Assembly: GCF_021729155.1 (NCBI RefSeq)
Contig: NZ_JAJQYA010000002.1
Location: forward strand, 62,001 to 126,000
Reading direction: 5' to 3'
Source of the DNA: Membranihabitans marinus
Lineage (GTDB): Bacteria > Bacteroidota > Bacteroidia > Chitinophagales > Saprospiraceae
DNA length: 64,000 nt
Made by a program: the position numbers and the translations under genes. The stretch's first letter is position 1; every line of letters starts with the position of its first letter. This document shows positions 1 through 9,832 of the stretch, in pieces. The notes beneath the pieces were generated by a model. The model saw nothing but the letters and a program-made list of their open reading frames with translations. It ran no database searches and was not told the origin of the DNA.

Positions 1-294
1 ATCGTCTTGTTTAATGGTTTTTCCAAATACAGTACGAGCTAATACGGCATTAAAGGGTAAACTAATGTCGGCTTGTGATTTGAGACTCTGAGAACTGTGT
101 TTGGCCTTGGTTTGCCATTCGATATTCTTATCCTTGCAAATCTGTAATTCTCGAGAAACCTTATTGTATTGTGATTTCCAATGTTCGACTTCCTGGTCGT
201 TGTTGCTGTTTTTGGATAATAGTTTACCTAACAAATAGCCAAGCCAAGCACAGATTAAGCCAACGATAAGTGGTATTAGGATGCACAGATTCAT
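1..294 (-). CDS. Membrane-anchored protein, N-terminal part (cut by window edge)
   Basis: The reading frame starts at an ATG at 294 and stays open through 98 codons to base 1, so the C-terminus lies outside the window. Residues 4-25 form one strong hydrophobic segment containing a GxxxG-like LGYLLGK. A charged, probably coiled-coil stretch follows (about residues 33-62), and the fragment ends in FGKTIKQDD. Only 21 bases separate this start from the stop of the OmpA-like gene upstream on the same strand, so they are probably co-transcribed. From memory, Bacteroidota proteins with this layout next to OmpA genes often continue into a helix-hairpin-helix region; that part is not visible here, so it is only a guess. 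The function is unknown. Confidence 0.7.
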   Translation of the reverse strand, partial: MNLCILIPLIVGLICAWLGYLLGKLLSKNSNNDQEVEHWKSQYNKVSRELQICKDKNIEWQTKAKHSSQSLKSQADISLPFNAVLARTVFGKTIKQDD

Positions 295-315
295 ATTGTT
301 ATTTTTTGTCGTTAT

Positions 316-1236
316 TTATTGAATAGTTATTTCGGTTCTTCGATTAAGAGATCTGCCAGCAGAACTGTCGTTGGAGGCTATGGGTCTAGTTTGACCTGCC
401 GATTCTACTTCTATGACTGAGGAGTCAATGCCGCGATTAATTAAATATGCTTTCAAAATTTCTGCACGTTTCTTACCCAATACCATATTGTAGTTGGGAT
501 TCCCCCTATTGTCGGTATGGCCAACCAGTTTTATTTTTGACCCCGGCACTTCTTTAAGATAATCTATGATATTATTTAAACTGTCGGTTTTGGCCTGAGA
601 GATTGCCAGTTTGTCCCTATTGTAATCAAAATAAATATTTAAAGGATGGGCTTTTAGTCCTGTAGTTAACCTAGCGTAATTTAAATCCAATAGCACATCA
701 CCAAATTCATCTTTACTGCCAATTTTCAAACTTGAAGACTTCATAACATTATTATTGCTGACATTCAATTGGTCAGTTAACTGAGAGGCGAGGTATATTT
801 TAGCAGGATTCAATCCTTTGGAAACTAAGTATTCTTTGATGGCTTCTGCTCTTTTAAGTCCCAAATTAGGCATGGATTCGGCTTCCGTCTCACCATAATA
901 CCCGGTAATCAATAAATCTCTTTCTGAATTATTTACAAGATGTTGCCTCAGTTTGTCAATACCTATGTCAACCGAATCGCTAATTGGCTCTACAATGATA
1001 GGTTGGCCTTGTTTAAAAATAAAATTATCTGTACAATGGTATTCATTATTTGATAAATTGTCTGACCAGTTAAATGGAAAGCCTTCTTCTTCGAGAAGAG
1101 GTCGATTAGATTGGGCCATTACCGATGAGCTTTTTTCCTCCTTCACACAACAACCACAGCAATAAACCCAATAACAGTAACTACCTATAATTATGGTCAA
1201 TAGAATGCCTATTAAAAACAGTGTTTTTTTTCCCAT
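316..1236 (-). CDS. OmpA-family protein with two OmpA-like domains
   Basis: This 306-residue envelope protein has an N-terminal hydrophobic anchor (residues 5-25), immediately followed by a cysteine cluster (CYWVYCCGCC, 21-30). The C-terminal OmpA domain (about 198-306) is well conserved: it begins NIYFDYN, contains GHTDNRG at 239-245 and ends with NRRTEI. OmpA domains of this type bind peptidoglycan non-covalently and tether the outer membrane or an anchored protein to the wall. Residues about 85-158 look like a second, degenerate OmpA-type fold (LLITGYYGETEAE, then LKRAEAIKEYL) that lacks the TDxxG loop. No standard lipobox is visible, so an inner-membrane anchor is more likely than a lipoprotein. 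The next gene downstream begins 21 bases after its stop. Confidence 0.85.
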   Translation of the reverse strand: MGKKTLFLIGILLTIIIGSYCYWVYCCGCCVKEEKSSSVMAQSNRPLLEEEGFPFNWSDNLSNNEYHCTDNFIFKQGQPIIVEPISDSVDIGIDKLRQHLVNNSERDLLITGYYGETEAESMPNLGLKRAEAIKEYLVSKGLNPAKIYLASQLTDQLNVSNNNVMKSSSLKIGSKDEFGDVLLDLNYARLTTGLKAHPLNIYFDYNRDKLAISQAKTDSLNNIIDYLKEVPGSKIKLVGHTDNRGNPNYNMVLGKKRAEILKAYLINRGIDSSVIEVESAGQTRPIASNDSSAGRSLNRRTEITIQ

Positions 1237-1410
1237 GAATTAATTTTTTGCAATTGGTAGTAAATAGAATATTATCTATAGCTCATTAGCCATGGATTAG
1301 CCTATTGATATTTAGACTATTACAAGCTAATATAATATATTACAATTAATTAATTCTTTTATTCTTTAATTTTTTATTTATTAAAATATTAATGAAGTAT
1401 TTTTCATCTA

Positions 1411-4400
1411 TTATCTTATCAAAAATATTGAACCAAATTTTTCTTTTCTTTCTCCAGTATTGGTTGAATATTCTACGAAATAGGTGTAATTGCCTGCTGG
1501 CATTGGTTCTTGGGAGGATTCTACAAGTCCCGACCAGCAATTGACATAATTGGACGAAGCGCGAGGGTTAAATTCTTTTCGTTCAAATACGATGGCACCA
1601 CTTCTTTCAAATACAATAAATTGGTGAATGGTTTCTATGTATTTATTGGTATAGATACAGGCGTGTCTATTGTCTTCGGAACTACTATTCAAATACAATG
1701 CATTGGGGATGTCGAGTAGATCGCCTTCTCGCACATTGATATGGAAGGTATCTCTTACGGTACAACCAAATTCATTGGAAGCCGAGGTGTATACATAACT
1801 GCTGTTTGTCAGTACGATATTGGCAGGTTCTTCACAGCCTTGATCACATGAATAGGTGGATCCATCAATGGTCCAGGTCTTTTCACTGATTTCTGATTCG
1901 AGTAAATTAGTTCTCACACTATATAGATGAGAGTTGAGGTCTATGGTGTCACCCTTGATCAGATCGTAATCACTCAAGCTTCTATCTCGTTCAATGAGAC
2001 CGACCAATTGCAAGGAGAAATTAGTAGATATGGTACATCCATATTCGTCTTTTACCGTCAATTGATAGGTTTGATTGGGTAATAATTGAGAATAATAACT
2101 GCCAAAGGCAAATTCTGTATTGTTGATTCGCGATTGAATTTGATTGATATTATTGGCCCCCACTACATCGAGTATTTCTACAGATCCTGTAGCGCCCAAG
2201 AAGCAAGCTGGGTCTGTGGTATTCAGAACGATAGACCGTAAGGAGCTGGAGGCTCTCACTACATCGTAATCTTCTGTGATGGTACAAAAATTACTGGTAT
2301 CGGTAACCAATAATCGGTATTGCCCTTCACCGGTAACCATTAAGTTGGGACTGGTTGCCAAAATAGAGCCATCGCTTACCGATGTCCATTGATATGTATA
2401 GTGATTGGATGGAGTCATCATTTGGGAAATGATATTTGCAGTATTTTTTTCACAGCGAAGAGAATCGTCTAACATAAGACTAACTCCCAATTGGCTAGAT
2501 GCATCTAAAATCTCAAAATCTACAACGGTGGAACATCCATTGATGGGATTGGTGACCGTTACATTGTGCATGCCTATGGCGAGGTTCTGTATTGAAATAT
2601 TATTACCGACCACGTTGTTGCTTCCACCACTTCGCCATTCAACACCAAAAAAAGGCTGTTCTAATACGGCGAGTGCTTCCCCTTCATTGTCCCTGCAGTT
2701 GGCTGGTTCTACTTCCAATTCTACTTCTGGATGAATGGTTTCTACTATATCGAAGGTGTCGATCATCGCACAGCCATTAGGGCCTTCTAAATATAAAATA
2801 TATTCACCAGCTGCTTGGATGGTCGTCACTTGACTAGGAAGAATAATGCCGTTGGGATCCTTCCAAAACTGGTTGACTATGGAATCAGAACTGTAATACC
2901 CCAAAGGAACAGTTTGTCCATTACATCCTAATGATAAATAACCTACCGAATCAATAGTGGGCGATTCCAGGTCGGCAAAGAGTTGGTATGTCGCTGTACC
3001 CACGCAACCGTTTTTGGCGGTATAGGTTAAATCATATGTGCCCGCTTCAGTAAATATGGGTTGGAAGACTGTGGAAGTAAATCCATTATCAGAGGTCCAC
3101 GATGCCGATCTCAAATTTTGCTTTTGGATTTCTATGGGCATTTTAATTTTTGAGTTCAAGCATGATATTGTATCTACAGGCAAACTTATGATGGGCTTAA
3201 CAGTATCCAAATTGACAAAGGTATATACACTGTCTCTACAGCCGTTATCGAAATAGGATTCCAGTAAATATTGGCCAGAATCAGTGGCCGTTAGATTATT
3301 GCTCGTAGATAGGAGATTGCCATTGAAATACCAATTGTGATTTACCGCTCGGCTGGGATTCCCTATTACGGTAGCCGTGAGCACTGGATTGGGCATTTCA
3401 CAATTTATGGTTGCAGCTGTTACAGAGGTATTCACTTTCTCCAAATCATTGAAAACTTCGATGGATGTAGATTGCGAACATCCATTAATATCTTCAATAT
3501 ATACAGAAACACGACCAGTATTGTACAGCGCGAAACTATCACTGGTCAAGATACGCCCTCCTTCGTCACTCCAAGTAACTGAGGCTATCTGATTATAACT
3601 GTCTAAATGAGCTATACTTGGATTGATATCACAGGTAATGGTATCAAATTCAATACTGGGGTTTAAAGTAAAACTTTGTTCTGTAACGAAAAATTCTTGA
3701 GTGTTTATACAGCCCTTATTGTCTTCAATATTCACCAAGTATTTGCCGGGAGTGGTTAGCGTTGGAAATTGTTCGGTGGACAGATATCCATTGGGACCTA
3801 ACCATGTTTGCTGGGTTATACTACTGGGACGAGTATAATTTATGGTGATAGAGGGATTGCTACAAGACAGTTCATATTCTGATAAAAGTGTAATCTGAGG
3901 AGGTTGTCGTCCATCTATAACCGTTATTTGACCTTGAACCATGCAATTTTCGTCGTTGATGGCAGAAAAAGAATAAACTCCAGCTTTGTCTACCTGTATG
4001 GTTTTGGTTTTTTGAGGCAAATTTCCTCCTTCGAAGGTCCAGTCAATGGTCGTCAAAGTGGGTTCTGTGATAATCAATGTCGCATAACCAGAACTACATT
4101 CTATTTCGGCCGTGGGCTGATATTGAGGTTGTGGAGGATTTTGAGTGTTTAGGATTTCTATAGGAATAAGATTGGCACAACTGTTTTGATCTTGTCTATA
4201 GGACAGAGTAAATACAGCAGCTTGATTGGTGTCTAATTTATTGCCAGGAAAAGATAATATGGGATTATTGCTTTCGTCGTATAGATATAAAGATGAATAA
4301 TCCACGGCATCGGAAATGGTAAATCCGCCTTGGGTATCTCCGCAACCGATATGATCGATAGTTATATTCGGAGGTGTGGCTGTAGTATCGGCAGATACAG

Positions 4401-6885
4401 TATAGCTGGCTTCCGTAACACAATTGATGTCGGTATTGGTTACTTGAAGTGTAAATTGGCCTGGTTCTCTAACTTCTATAGTTTGACTGGCATCATCCCA
4501 TGAAGCGTCTATGCCAGGAAGAACGCTTACACTACAATTGGCACATTGACTGATATTGGCTTGTATTTTCGGCCAATTATTGCCGGTTGCGATATTTTCA
4601 CATGTGATCGATGCTTGGCTGGGAGAGAAGTCTACAATGGGTTTGTCAGTATTGGCGGTGACGGAGACCGATTTATTCGTTCTGCATTTGGAGTCGGTAT
4701 GGGTTACGGTAACATTGTAGACTCCGGATTTGTCCACGTCTATGTAATTTTGACTACTGGTTAATCCATTTCCCGACCAAGATATACTGTAATTAGCTGC
4801 TGTAAATCCTGTGGCTGTAATTCTAGTTTGAGGAGAAGAACAATTCAAGGCCAATGAGGCTGGTACGGTGAAATCAATGGTAGATAGATTGGTAGAGACC
4901 ATTTTATTTTCCGTAAAATTACATCCAGAAGGAGTACTTATATCTACAGAATACATCCCGTCGCCTAAGATGAGGACGGAGTCATTGGTTATCTGTGAGC
5001 CGTCTGGTCTGGTCCAAACCGCAGAAAAATCAGAATCGATGTTTACATATAGATAATTGTCGTTTGATTGATTATTACAGTTGATTAAATCTGGTCCTTG
5101 GATGGTTATTTGACCCGCATCCAGAGATTTGAGCACAGTTACATTTCCCTGAAGACCACAACTGTTGTCATTGTATGCTTCGAATAAATAATCTCCAATA
5201 ATATCTGTACTATAGGTTTTACTGGTGCTGACTACATTGCCATTTAAAATCCATCGATAGTTGTCATACTCTTCACTTAAGTCGGGGATCAAGTTTGTCG
5301 TACTGCCTTCGCATAACAAAAGCCCTCCTTGAATAGTCACTGAGGCTAAACTGTTGTCTCTGGTTACCAGTATGGTTTTGTCGATGGAACAAGATCCCTT
5401 TTGCAGTCTTATCGTATAAGATCTAGGGGTAGTAAACCTAATGGTATTGCCGGTAATCACTACGCCATCAGAAGGGATGACAGTGGGCATGCCATCGTAA
5501 TTACTTCCTATATTGGCTTCTACGAAACTGTTGCCACAGATGGTATATTCATTGTCTAGGGTAAATAAAGGGACGTCGGCCATACTTTGCAGGGTGTAAG
5601 CTACCGTGTCTAGATAATCTTCGATTTCAAATACAACGAAGTATTCACCAGGAGAAACCACAGTGATTTTATTGGAAAATACATCTGATTGAGCATCGAT
5701 ATACCCCGTTTTTGTAAACCATCTATGCACGGGGAAATTTTCGGAATTACTCACCGACAATTCAATACTGGTATTGTTGCAGTCGTAGTTTTTATCTTGT
5801 GAAAAATTGGTTTGATAATTTAAAAATTGAATATCCAGGTGTACTGTACTATCGCATCCATCTGAGGTGAGTAAATCTCTAATCAATAATTGATCTGAGG
5901 TTATTCTTTGACCATCGATATCAATATAATTTCGCCCAAATACTTTTTGACTAGCTTGGATGGGAAAGGGGTCAGATAAAATCTCAATCGTATAATTTTG
6001 GTTAGAAATTGATCCACATATTTTAGAACTTTTTCCGACCAATAAATTATTTAAAATATTCCAATTGACTGCGGTTTGAATCAAGGGGTAATTTTCCGAT
6101 CGATATTGAACGGCATATATTCGATACTTGCCCTTGGGCAACGATGTGAAATCAAGGGATTGACCTTCAAGGACAATATTGTTGGACGGATCGAGGACGA
6201 CGTAAGTGATTTCGAGATCGGTAGTGGTATTGGCTGTGAGGATGGTAGGTCGAATAGAAGCAAGGCTAGGATCTCCTCCACAAAACGATCCCAGATCAGT
6301 GTTGTTTAACAGATCGGAAGAGGTTGTACAGGGGGCACAGTTGGTTGTTGGATTACAAAAAACTAAGGCGGCAGAAAGCAAGCTACCCAAGCCCCCTTCG
6401 GTACTGTCTGCAATATTGAGATTCCAAGTGCCCAGTAATTGACTGTTGTCAAATACACTGAGTCCGTTATTGTCCTCTGGGAGATAGGCTCCAGTATAGG
6501 ATTGGTTTTTGGACCAGGTGTTATTTCCCCATTCGGGCAATTTAAATTGATCAGGGGCTGTAGAAGCGAGATCGCGAACAAAGGTAATATCCCAGGTTGA
6601 ATTGTCGGTATTGGCCGATGAGGCTGAACTCTGAATCAATGTTAATCTTTGCCCATCGGGACTAATAAGTTCAACGAATAAATCGCCGATAAAATCGTGT
6701 TCAAAATTTAGTGTGACACCACAAAGAATATTAGAGCCAGCATTTCTGGTATCGGCTTCAATTTTTATATTTTGAATAGAACCATTATCGGGAATAGCTA
6801 TTTTATTGGTAAATTTACATTCTTGCGCAAAGGTAAATATATGTGCGCAAAGAACGAGCGTTATACTTGATATTAAGCGCAGCAT
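1411..6885 (-). CDS. Giant multidomain surface protein with P domain, Ig/PKD-like repeats and gliding-type C-terminus
   Basis: This 1824-residue exported protein has a signal peptide at about 1-20 (cleavage near FAQ-E). Residues 22-178 resemble a proprotein-convertase P domain, with GVTLNFEHDFIGDLFVEL and a terminal LGTWNLNIAD. From about residue 440 to 1600 it is an array of beta-sandwich modules of roughly 80-100 residues. Each module has a conserved cysteine near its start (for example DLINC, SLALNC, QASITC, YELSC, DTISC), a central Trp and a G-x-Y strand. The last 95 or so residues resemble the gliding-motility-associated (CHU_C, T9SS type B) domain: IPNALYL, a central IVFERSGAIVFER and a terminal FGSIFLIR. 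The usual FSPNGDGxND motif is missing, so this C-terminal domain is divergent. It is probably secreted by T9SS and surface attached, perhaps as an adhesin. The ligand is unknown. Confidence 0.85.
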   Translation of the reverse strand: MLRLISSITLVLCAHIFTFAQECKFTNKIAIPDNGSIQNIKIEADTRNAGSNILCGVTLNFEHDFIGDLFVELISPDGQRLTLIQSSASSANTDNSTWDITFVRDLASTAPDQFKLPEWGNNTWSKNQSYTGAYLPEDNNGLSVFDNSQLLGTWNLNIADSTEGGLGSLLSAALVFCNPTTNCAPCTTSSDLLNNTDLGSFCGGDPSLASIRPTILTANTTTDLEITYVVLDPSNNIVLEGQSLDFTSLPKGKYRIYAVQYRSENYPLIQTAVNWNILNNLLVGKSSKICGSISNQNYTIEILSDPFPIQASQKVFGRNYIDIDGQRITSDQLLIRDLLTSDGCDSTVHLDIQFLNYQTNFSQDKNYDCNNTSIELSVSNSENFPVHRWFTKTGYIDAQSDVFSNKITVVSPGEYFVVFEIEDYLDTVAYTLQSMADVPLFTLDNEYTICGNSFVEANIGSNYDGMPTVIPSDGVVITGNTIRFTTPRSYTIRLQKGSCSIDKTILVTRDNSLASVTIQGGLLLCEGSTTNLIPDLSEEYDNYRWILNGNVVSTSKTYSTDIIGDYLFEAYNDNSCGLQGNVTVLKSLDAGQITIQGPDLINCNNQSNDNYLYVNIDSDFSAVWTRPDGSQITNDSVLILGDGMYSVDISTPSGCNFTENKMVSTNLSTIDFTVPASLALNCSSPQTRITATGFTAANYSISWSGNGLTSSQNYIDVDKSGVYNVTVTHTDSKCRTNKSVSVTANTDKPIVDFSPSQASITCENIATGNNWPKIQANISQCANCSVSVLPGIDASWDDASQTIEVREPGQFTLQVTNTDINCVTEASYTVSADTTATPPNITIDHIGCGDTQGGFTISDAVDYSSLYLYDESNNPILSFPGNKLDTNQAAVFTLSYRQDQNSCANLIPIEILNTQNPPQPQYQPTAEIECSSGYATLIITEPTLTTIDWTFEGGNLPQKTKTIQVDKAGVYSFSAINDENCMVQGQITVIDGRQPPQITLLSEYELSCSNPSITINYTRPSSITQQTWLGPNGYLSTEQFPTLTTPGKYLVNIEDNKGCINTQEFFVTEQSFTLNPSIEFDTITCDINPSIAHLDSYNQIASVTWSDEGGRILTSDSFALYNTGRVSVYIEDINGCSQSTSIEVFNDLEKVNTSVTAATINCEMPNPVLTATVIGNPSRAVNHNWYFNGNLLSTSNNLTATDSGQYLLESYFDNGCRDSVYTFVNLDTVKPIISLPVDTISCLNSKIKMPIEIQKQNLRSASWTSDNGFTSTVFQPIFTEAGTYDLTYTAKNGCVGTATYQLFADLESPTIDSVGYLSLGCNGQTVPLGYYSSDSIVNQFWKDPNGIILPSQVTTIQAAGEYILYLEGPNGCAMIDTFDIVETIHPEVELEVEPANCRDNEGEALAVLEQPFFGVEWRSGGSNNVVGNNISIQNLAIGMHNVTVTNPINGCSTVVDFEILDASSQLGVSLMLDDSLRCEKNTANIISQMMTPSNHYTYQWTSVSDGSILATSPNLMVTGEGQYRLLVTDTSNFCTITEDYDVVRASSSLRSIVLNTTDPACFLGATGSVEILDVVGANNINQIQSRINNTEFAFGSYYSQLLPNQTYQLTVKDEYGCTISTNFSLQLVGLIERDRSLSDYDLIKGDTIDLNSHLYSVRTNLLESEISEKTWTIDGSTYSCDQGCEEPANIVLTNSSYVYTSASNEFGCTVRDTFHINVREGDLLDIPNALYLNSSSEDNRHACIYTNKYIETIHQFIVFERSGAIVFERKEFNPRASSNYVNCWSGLVESSQEPMPAGNYTYFVEYSTNTGERKEKFGSIFLIR

Positions 6886-7049
6886 TAGATTATAGATTTG
6901 TAGACAATGAATTTCATGAGAATCTTTTGGGCTTTTGAATACTTTTAGAACACAATATATTTAATTTTAGTTGTATTAATAAGAGGTCTATTTAATCATT
7001 TAGTATAGAAAGGTGAAATAACTGAGTTAAAAAATTAAAACATTAGAGA

Positions 7050-7634
7050 TTGCACGATATAGAACCATATTATAATTGGAGGAATTTATATACCGTTGAG
7101 GATGATCCTCAATCCTTACTTTATGGTAAAAATTACGATGAATTTTATTTTACCAACAGGGTTTATAATTATTATATCCATCCTCAGTGGGATGAATTTG
7201 GTTCGGATACCCTGTATCATAAAATAATATTTGCAGATTATGATATGGGCTTTGCCATCATAGAAATGATCGGTGAATGGAATGATTGTCTGCACAACGA
7301 CATTATGTTTTTTAAACAAAATGTTCTCAATCACTTAATGGATAATGGCATATTTAAGTTTGCTATTATCGGTGAAAATGTTCTTAATTTTCACGGTGGT
7401 GATGAAGATTATTACGAGGAATGGTATGAGTCGGTGATTGAAGAAGGGGGATGGATTTTGTATCTCAACTTGTATCAACATGTTTACGAAGAAATGATCA
7501 ATACTCATTTGCATCACTACGTAAATATATTGCCTCATTTAATGAATTTTGAATGGCGAAAGCATGATCCTCCCAATTTGTTTAATACCTTTGATGCTTT
7601 GATTCTAAAAAAGAATTTTATTGAAACTGAATAA
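7050..7634 (+). CDS. Conserved hypothetical protein upstream of era
   Basis: This 194-residue soluble acidic protein is rich in Tyr, Trp, Asp and Glu (EPYYNWRNLY, YNYYIHPQWD, EWNDCLHND, NFHGGDEDYYEEWYE). I recognise the sequence type as one found in Saprospiraceae and related Bacteroidota, but I know of no assigned function. The only start that keeps the conserved N-terminus is TTG at 7050; an in-frame stop lies just upstream at 7044-7046, and the first in-frame ATG is far inside the gene. Its 3' end overlaps the proposed start of era by 14 bases, which suggests translational coupling. It has no membrane segment or signal peptide, so it is probably cytoplasmic. A link to ribosome assembly is inferred only from its position next to era and der. 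Confidence 0.75.
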   Translation: MHDIEPYYNWRNLYTVEDDPQSLLYGKNYDEFYFTNRVYNYYIHPQWDEFGSDTLYHKIIFADYDMGFAIIEMIGEWNDCLHNDIMFFKQNVLNHLMDNGIFKFAIIGENVLNFHGGDEDYYEEWYESVIEEGGWILYLNLYQHVYEEMINTHLHHYVNILPHLMNFEWRKHDPPNLFNTFDALILKKNFIETE

Positions 7635-8514
7635 TGAAGAACATCGATCTGGCTATGTAAATATTATAGGATTGCCCAATGTAGGTAAATCTACCTTAAT
7701 GAATTTTCTGCTAGAAGACAAATTGAGCATTGTAACACATAAGCCACAGACCACAAGACATAGGATATTGGGGATACTTTCTGGTGATGATTATCAGATG
7801 ATACTGTCTGATGTGCCCGGCTACGTTGAAGATGAAAGTTATTCGATGCATAGAAAAATGAATGCCTATGTTTCTGAATCCTTTCAGGATGCCGATGTGT
7901 TAATGGTTATGATAGAACCCGGTGATAGGCAATTGTTGGAATCCGATTTGATCGATAAAATTACCGGCATAGAAATTCCCAAATTTTTAGTCGTCAACAA
8001 AATCGATAAATACAAGGAAGAAGACGTCGATAAAGTCATAAATGATTGGAAGGAAAAAGTTGATTTTAAGGCCGTATTCGCGATTTCTGCATTGCAGGGG
8101 AAGGGAGTAGAGGATTTGTTCCCAGATTTGTTGGAGGCATTACCTCCAGGACCAGCTTATTTTCCCAAAGATCAAATTTCAAATAAAGATGTGCGCTTCT
8201 TTGTCAGCGAAATGATTAGAGAGCAAATATTTTTGCAGTTTAGACAAGAAATTCCCTATTCCTGCCAAGTAGATATAGAGAGCTATAAAGAGCTAGAAGA
8301 TATTCATCACATAGAAGCCATGATTTATGTAAATCGCAAAACACAAAAGTCTATCCTCATAGGAAAGGGGGGAGAGTCTATAAAAAACCTCGGCATAGCA
8401 TCGAGAAAGCGAATTGAGGAATTCGTGGGTAAAAAAGTATTTTTAAAACTACACATAAAAGTCCGAGAAAAATGGAGGGATAATGATAATCTCCTCGAAA
8501 GGTTCGGATATTAA
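7621..8514 (+). CDS. era: GTPase Era
   Basis: Era is an essential GTPase that binds 16S rRNA and assists 30S subunit maturation. The N-terminal G domain has G1 GLPNVGKST (residues 17-25), switch I TTRHR (44-48), G3 DVPG (64-67) and G4 NKID. The C-terminal KH RNA-binding domain is marked by ILIGKGGESIKNLG. At 297 residues it has the normal family length. The only nearby in-frame starts are TTG at 7621 and a less likely ATT at 7615, because a stop codon lies at 7606-7608. The gene overlaps the preceding hypothetical by 14 bases and is followed 11 bases later by der, so two ribosome-assembly GTPases are in one operon. Confidence 0.96.
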   Translation: MKLNNEEHRSGYVNIIGLPNVGKSTLMNFLLEDKLSIVTHKPQTTRHRILGILSGDDYQMILSDVPGYVEDESYSMHRKMNAYVSESFQDADVLMVMIEPGDRQLLESDLIDKITGIEIPKFLVVNKIDKYKEEDVDKVINDWKEKVDFKAVFAISALQGKGVEDLFPDLLEALPPGPAYFPKDQISNKDVRFFVSEMIREQIFLQFRQEIPYSCQVDIESYKELEDIHHIEAMIYVNRKTQKSILIGKGGESIKNLGIASRKRIEEFVGKKVFLKLHIKVREKWRDNDNLLERFGY

Positions 8515-8525
8515 CAATATAAAGT

Positions 8526-9830
8526 ATGTCAAATTTAGTTGCGATAGTCGGACGTCCCAATGTTGGGAAATCCACCCTATTTAACCGATTGGTGGGTGAA
8601 AAAATGGCCATAATAGATGATGAAAGTGGAGTGACTCGAGATCGGATCTACGGTAAAAGTTTTTGGAATGGCAAGTCTTTTTCCGTGGTAGATACCGGTG
8701 GATTTGTGAAAAATACAGATGATGTATTTGAAATCGAAATAGGTAGTCAGGTTAAATTGGCTATCGATGAGGCCGATGTTATTCTCTTTATGGTCGATGT
8801 GTCTACAGGAATAACGGATTTGGACGAGGACGTTGCAAAAATGCTGCGCCCTATTAAAAAGCCCATTATATTGGTCGTGAATAAAGTCGATAATTTTAAT
8901 CGACAATTAGAGGCCAATGAATTTTGGAGCCTGGGATTTGAACGCACCTATTTTATGTCTTCTTTGTCTGGAAGTGGAAGTGGAGAGTTGTTGGATGAGA
9001 TTATAACCATATTGCCCGAAAAAGAGGAGGAAATGGAAAAAGATATTCCCAAGCTGGCCATCGTTGGTCAACCCAATGTGGGAAAATCGTCATTGACCAA
9101 TGCCCTACTCGACGAAGAGCGCAATATAGTTACCGATATCGCTGGGACGACACGAGACTCCATTCACTCTTATTACAATAAGTACGATCGGGAATTGTAT
9201 TTAGTGGATACTGCGGGGATCAGGAAGAAATCAAAGGTGCACGAAGATTTGGAATTCTATTCTGTGTTGAGAGCGGTTAGAGCCATCGATGAAGCCGATG
9301 TGTGTATACTGATGTTGGATGCTCAGATGGGAATAGAAACCCAGGATATGAAACTTTTCAGAATAATACAAAAAAGAAAGAAAGGCGTAGTAGTGGTGGT
9401 CAATAAATGGGATTTATTGGAAAAAGAAACCAATACGGCCCGGGACTACGAAAAGAAATTGCGGGACAAATTGAGACCATTTAATGATGTGCCTATCGTC
9501 TTTGCCAGTGCCATAGATCGCAAGAGAATCATGAAGGTATTGGACGAGAGTATTAAGGTGTATAATAATAGAAGTCAGAAGATTAAGACCTCTGTCCTCA
9601 ACGAGGTGATGTTGCCGATTTTGGAAAAAACGCCACCTCCAGCGTATAGAGGAGTATTTATTAAAGTTAAATATATCACTCAACTACCTTTGTCGTACCC
9701 GGCATTTGCATTTTATTGTAACTATCCGAGGGAGATTAAAACGCCTTATAAAAACTTTATTGAGAATCAACTTAGAAAAGAGTTCGATTTTACTGGAGTG
9801 CCAATTGGTGTTGTATTTAAACAAAAGTAA
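8526..9830 (+). CDS. der: Ribosome biogenesis GTPase Der (EngA)
   Basis: Der is a double GTPase needed for 50S subunit maturation. Domain 1 shows GRPNVGKST at the N-terminus, DTGG and NKVD. Domain 2 shows GQPNVGKSS, DTAG and NKWD. A C-terminal KH-like domain follows, ending GVPIGVVFKQK. The length of 434 residues and the order of parts are typical. It lies between era and rfbC, only two bases before rfbC, so all four genes from 7621 to 11256 could share transcripts. Nothing is unusual in the sequence. Confidence 0.97.
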   Translation: MSNLVAIVGRPNVGKSTLFNRLVGEKMAIIDDESGVTRDRIYGKSFWNGKSFSVVDTGGFVKNTDDVFEIEIGSQVKLAIDEADVILFMVDVSTGITDLDEDVAKMLRPIKKPIILVVNKVDNFNRQLEANEFWSLGFERTYFMSSLSGSGSGELLDEIITILPEKEEEMEKDIPKLAIVGQPNVGKSSLTNALLDEERNIVTDIAGTTRDSIHSYYNKYDRELYLVDTAGIRKKSKVHEDLEFYSVLRAVRAIDEADVCILMLDAQMGIETQDMKLFRIIQKRKKGVVVVVNKWDLLEKETNTARDYEKKLRDKLRPFNDVPIVFASAIDRKRIMKVLDESIKVYNNRSQKIKTSVLNEVMLPILEKTPPPAYRGVFIKVKYITQLPLSYPAFAFYCNYPREIKTPYKNFIENQLRKEFDFTGVPIGVVFKQK

Positions 9831-9832
9831 TT

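Noticed and set aside
1510-6442. Several plus-strand frames of 60-110 codons opposite the 1824-residue protein
   Set aside because: The opposite strand is one continuous recognisable protein; these frames show no domain or start context.
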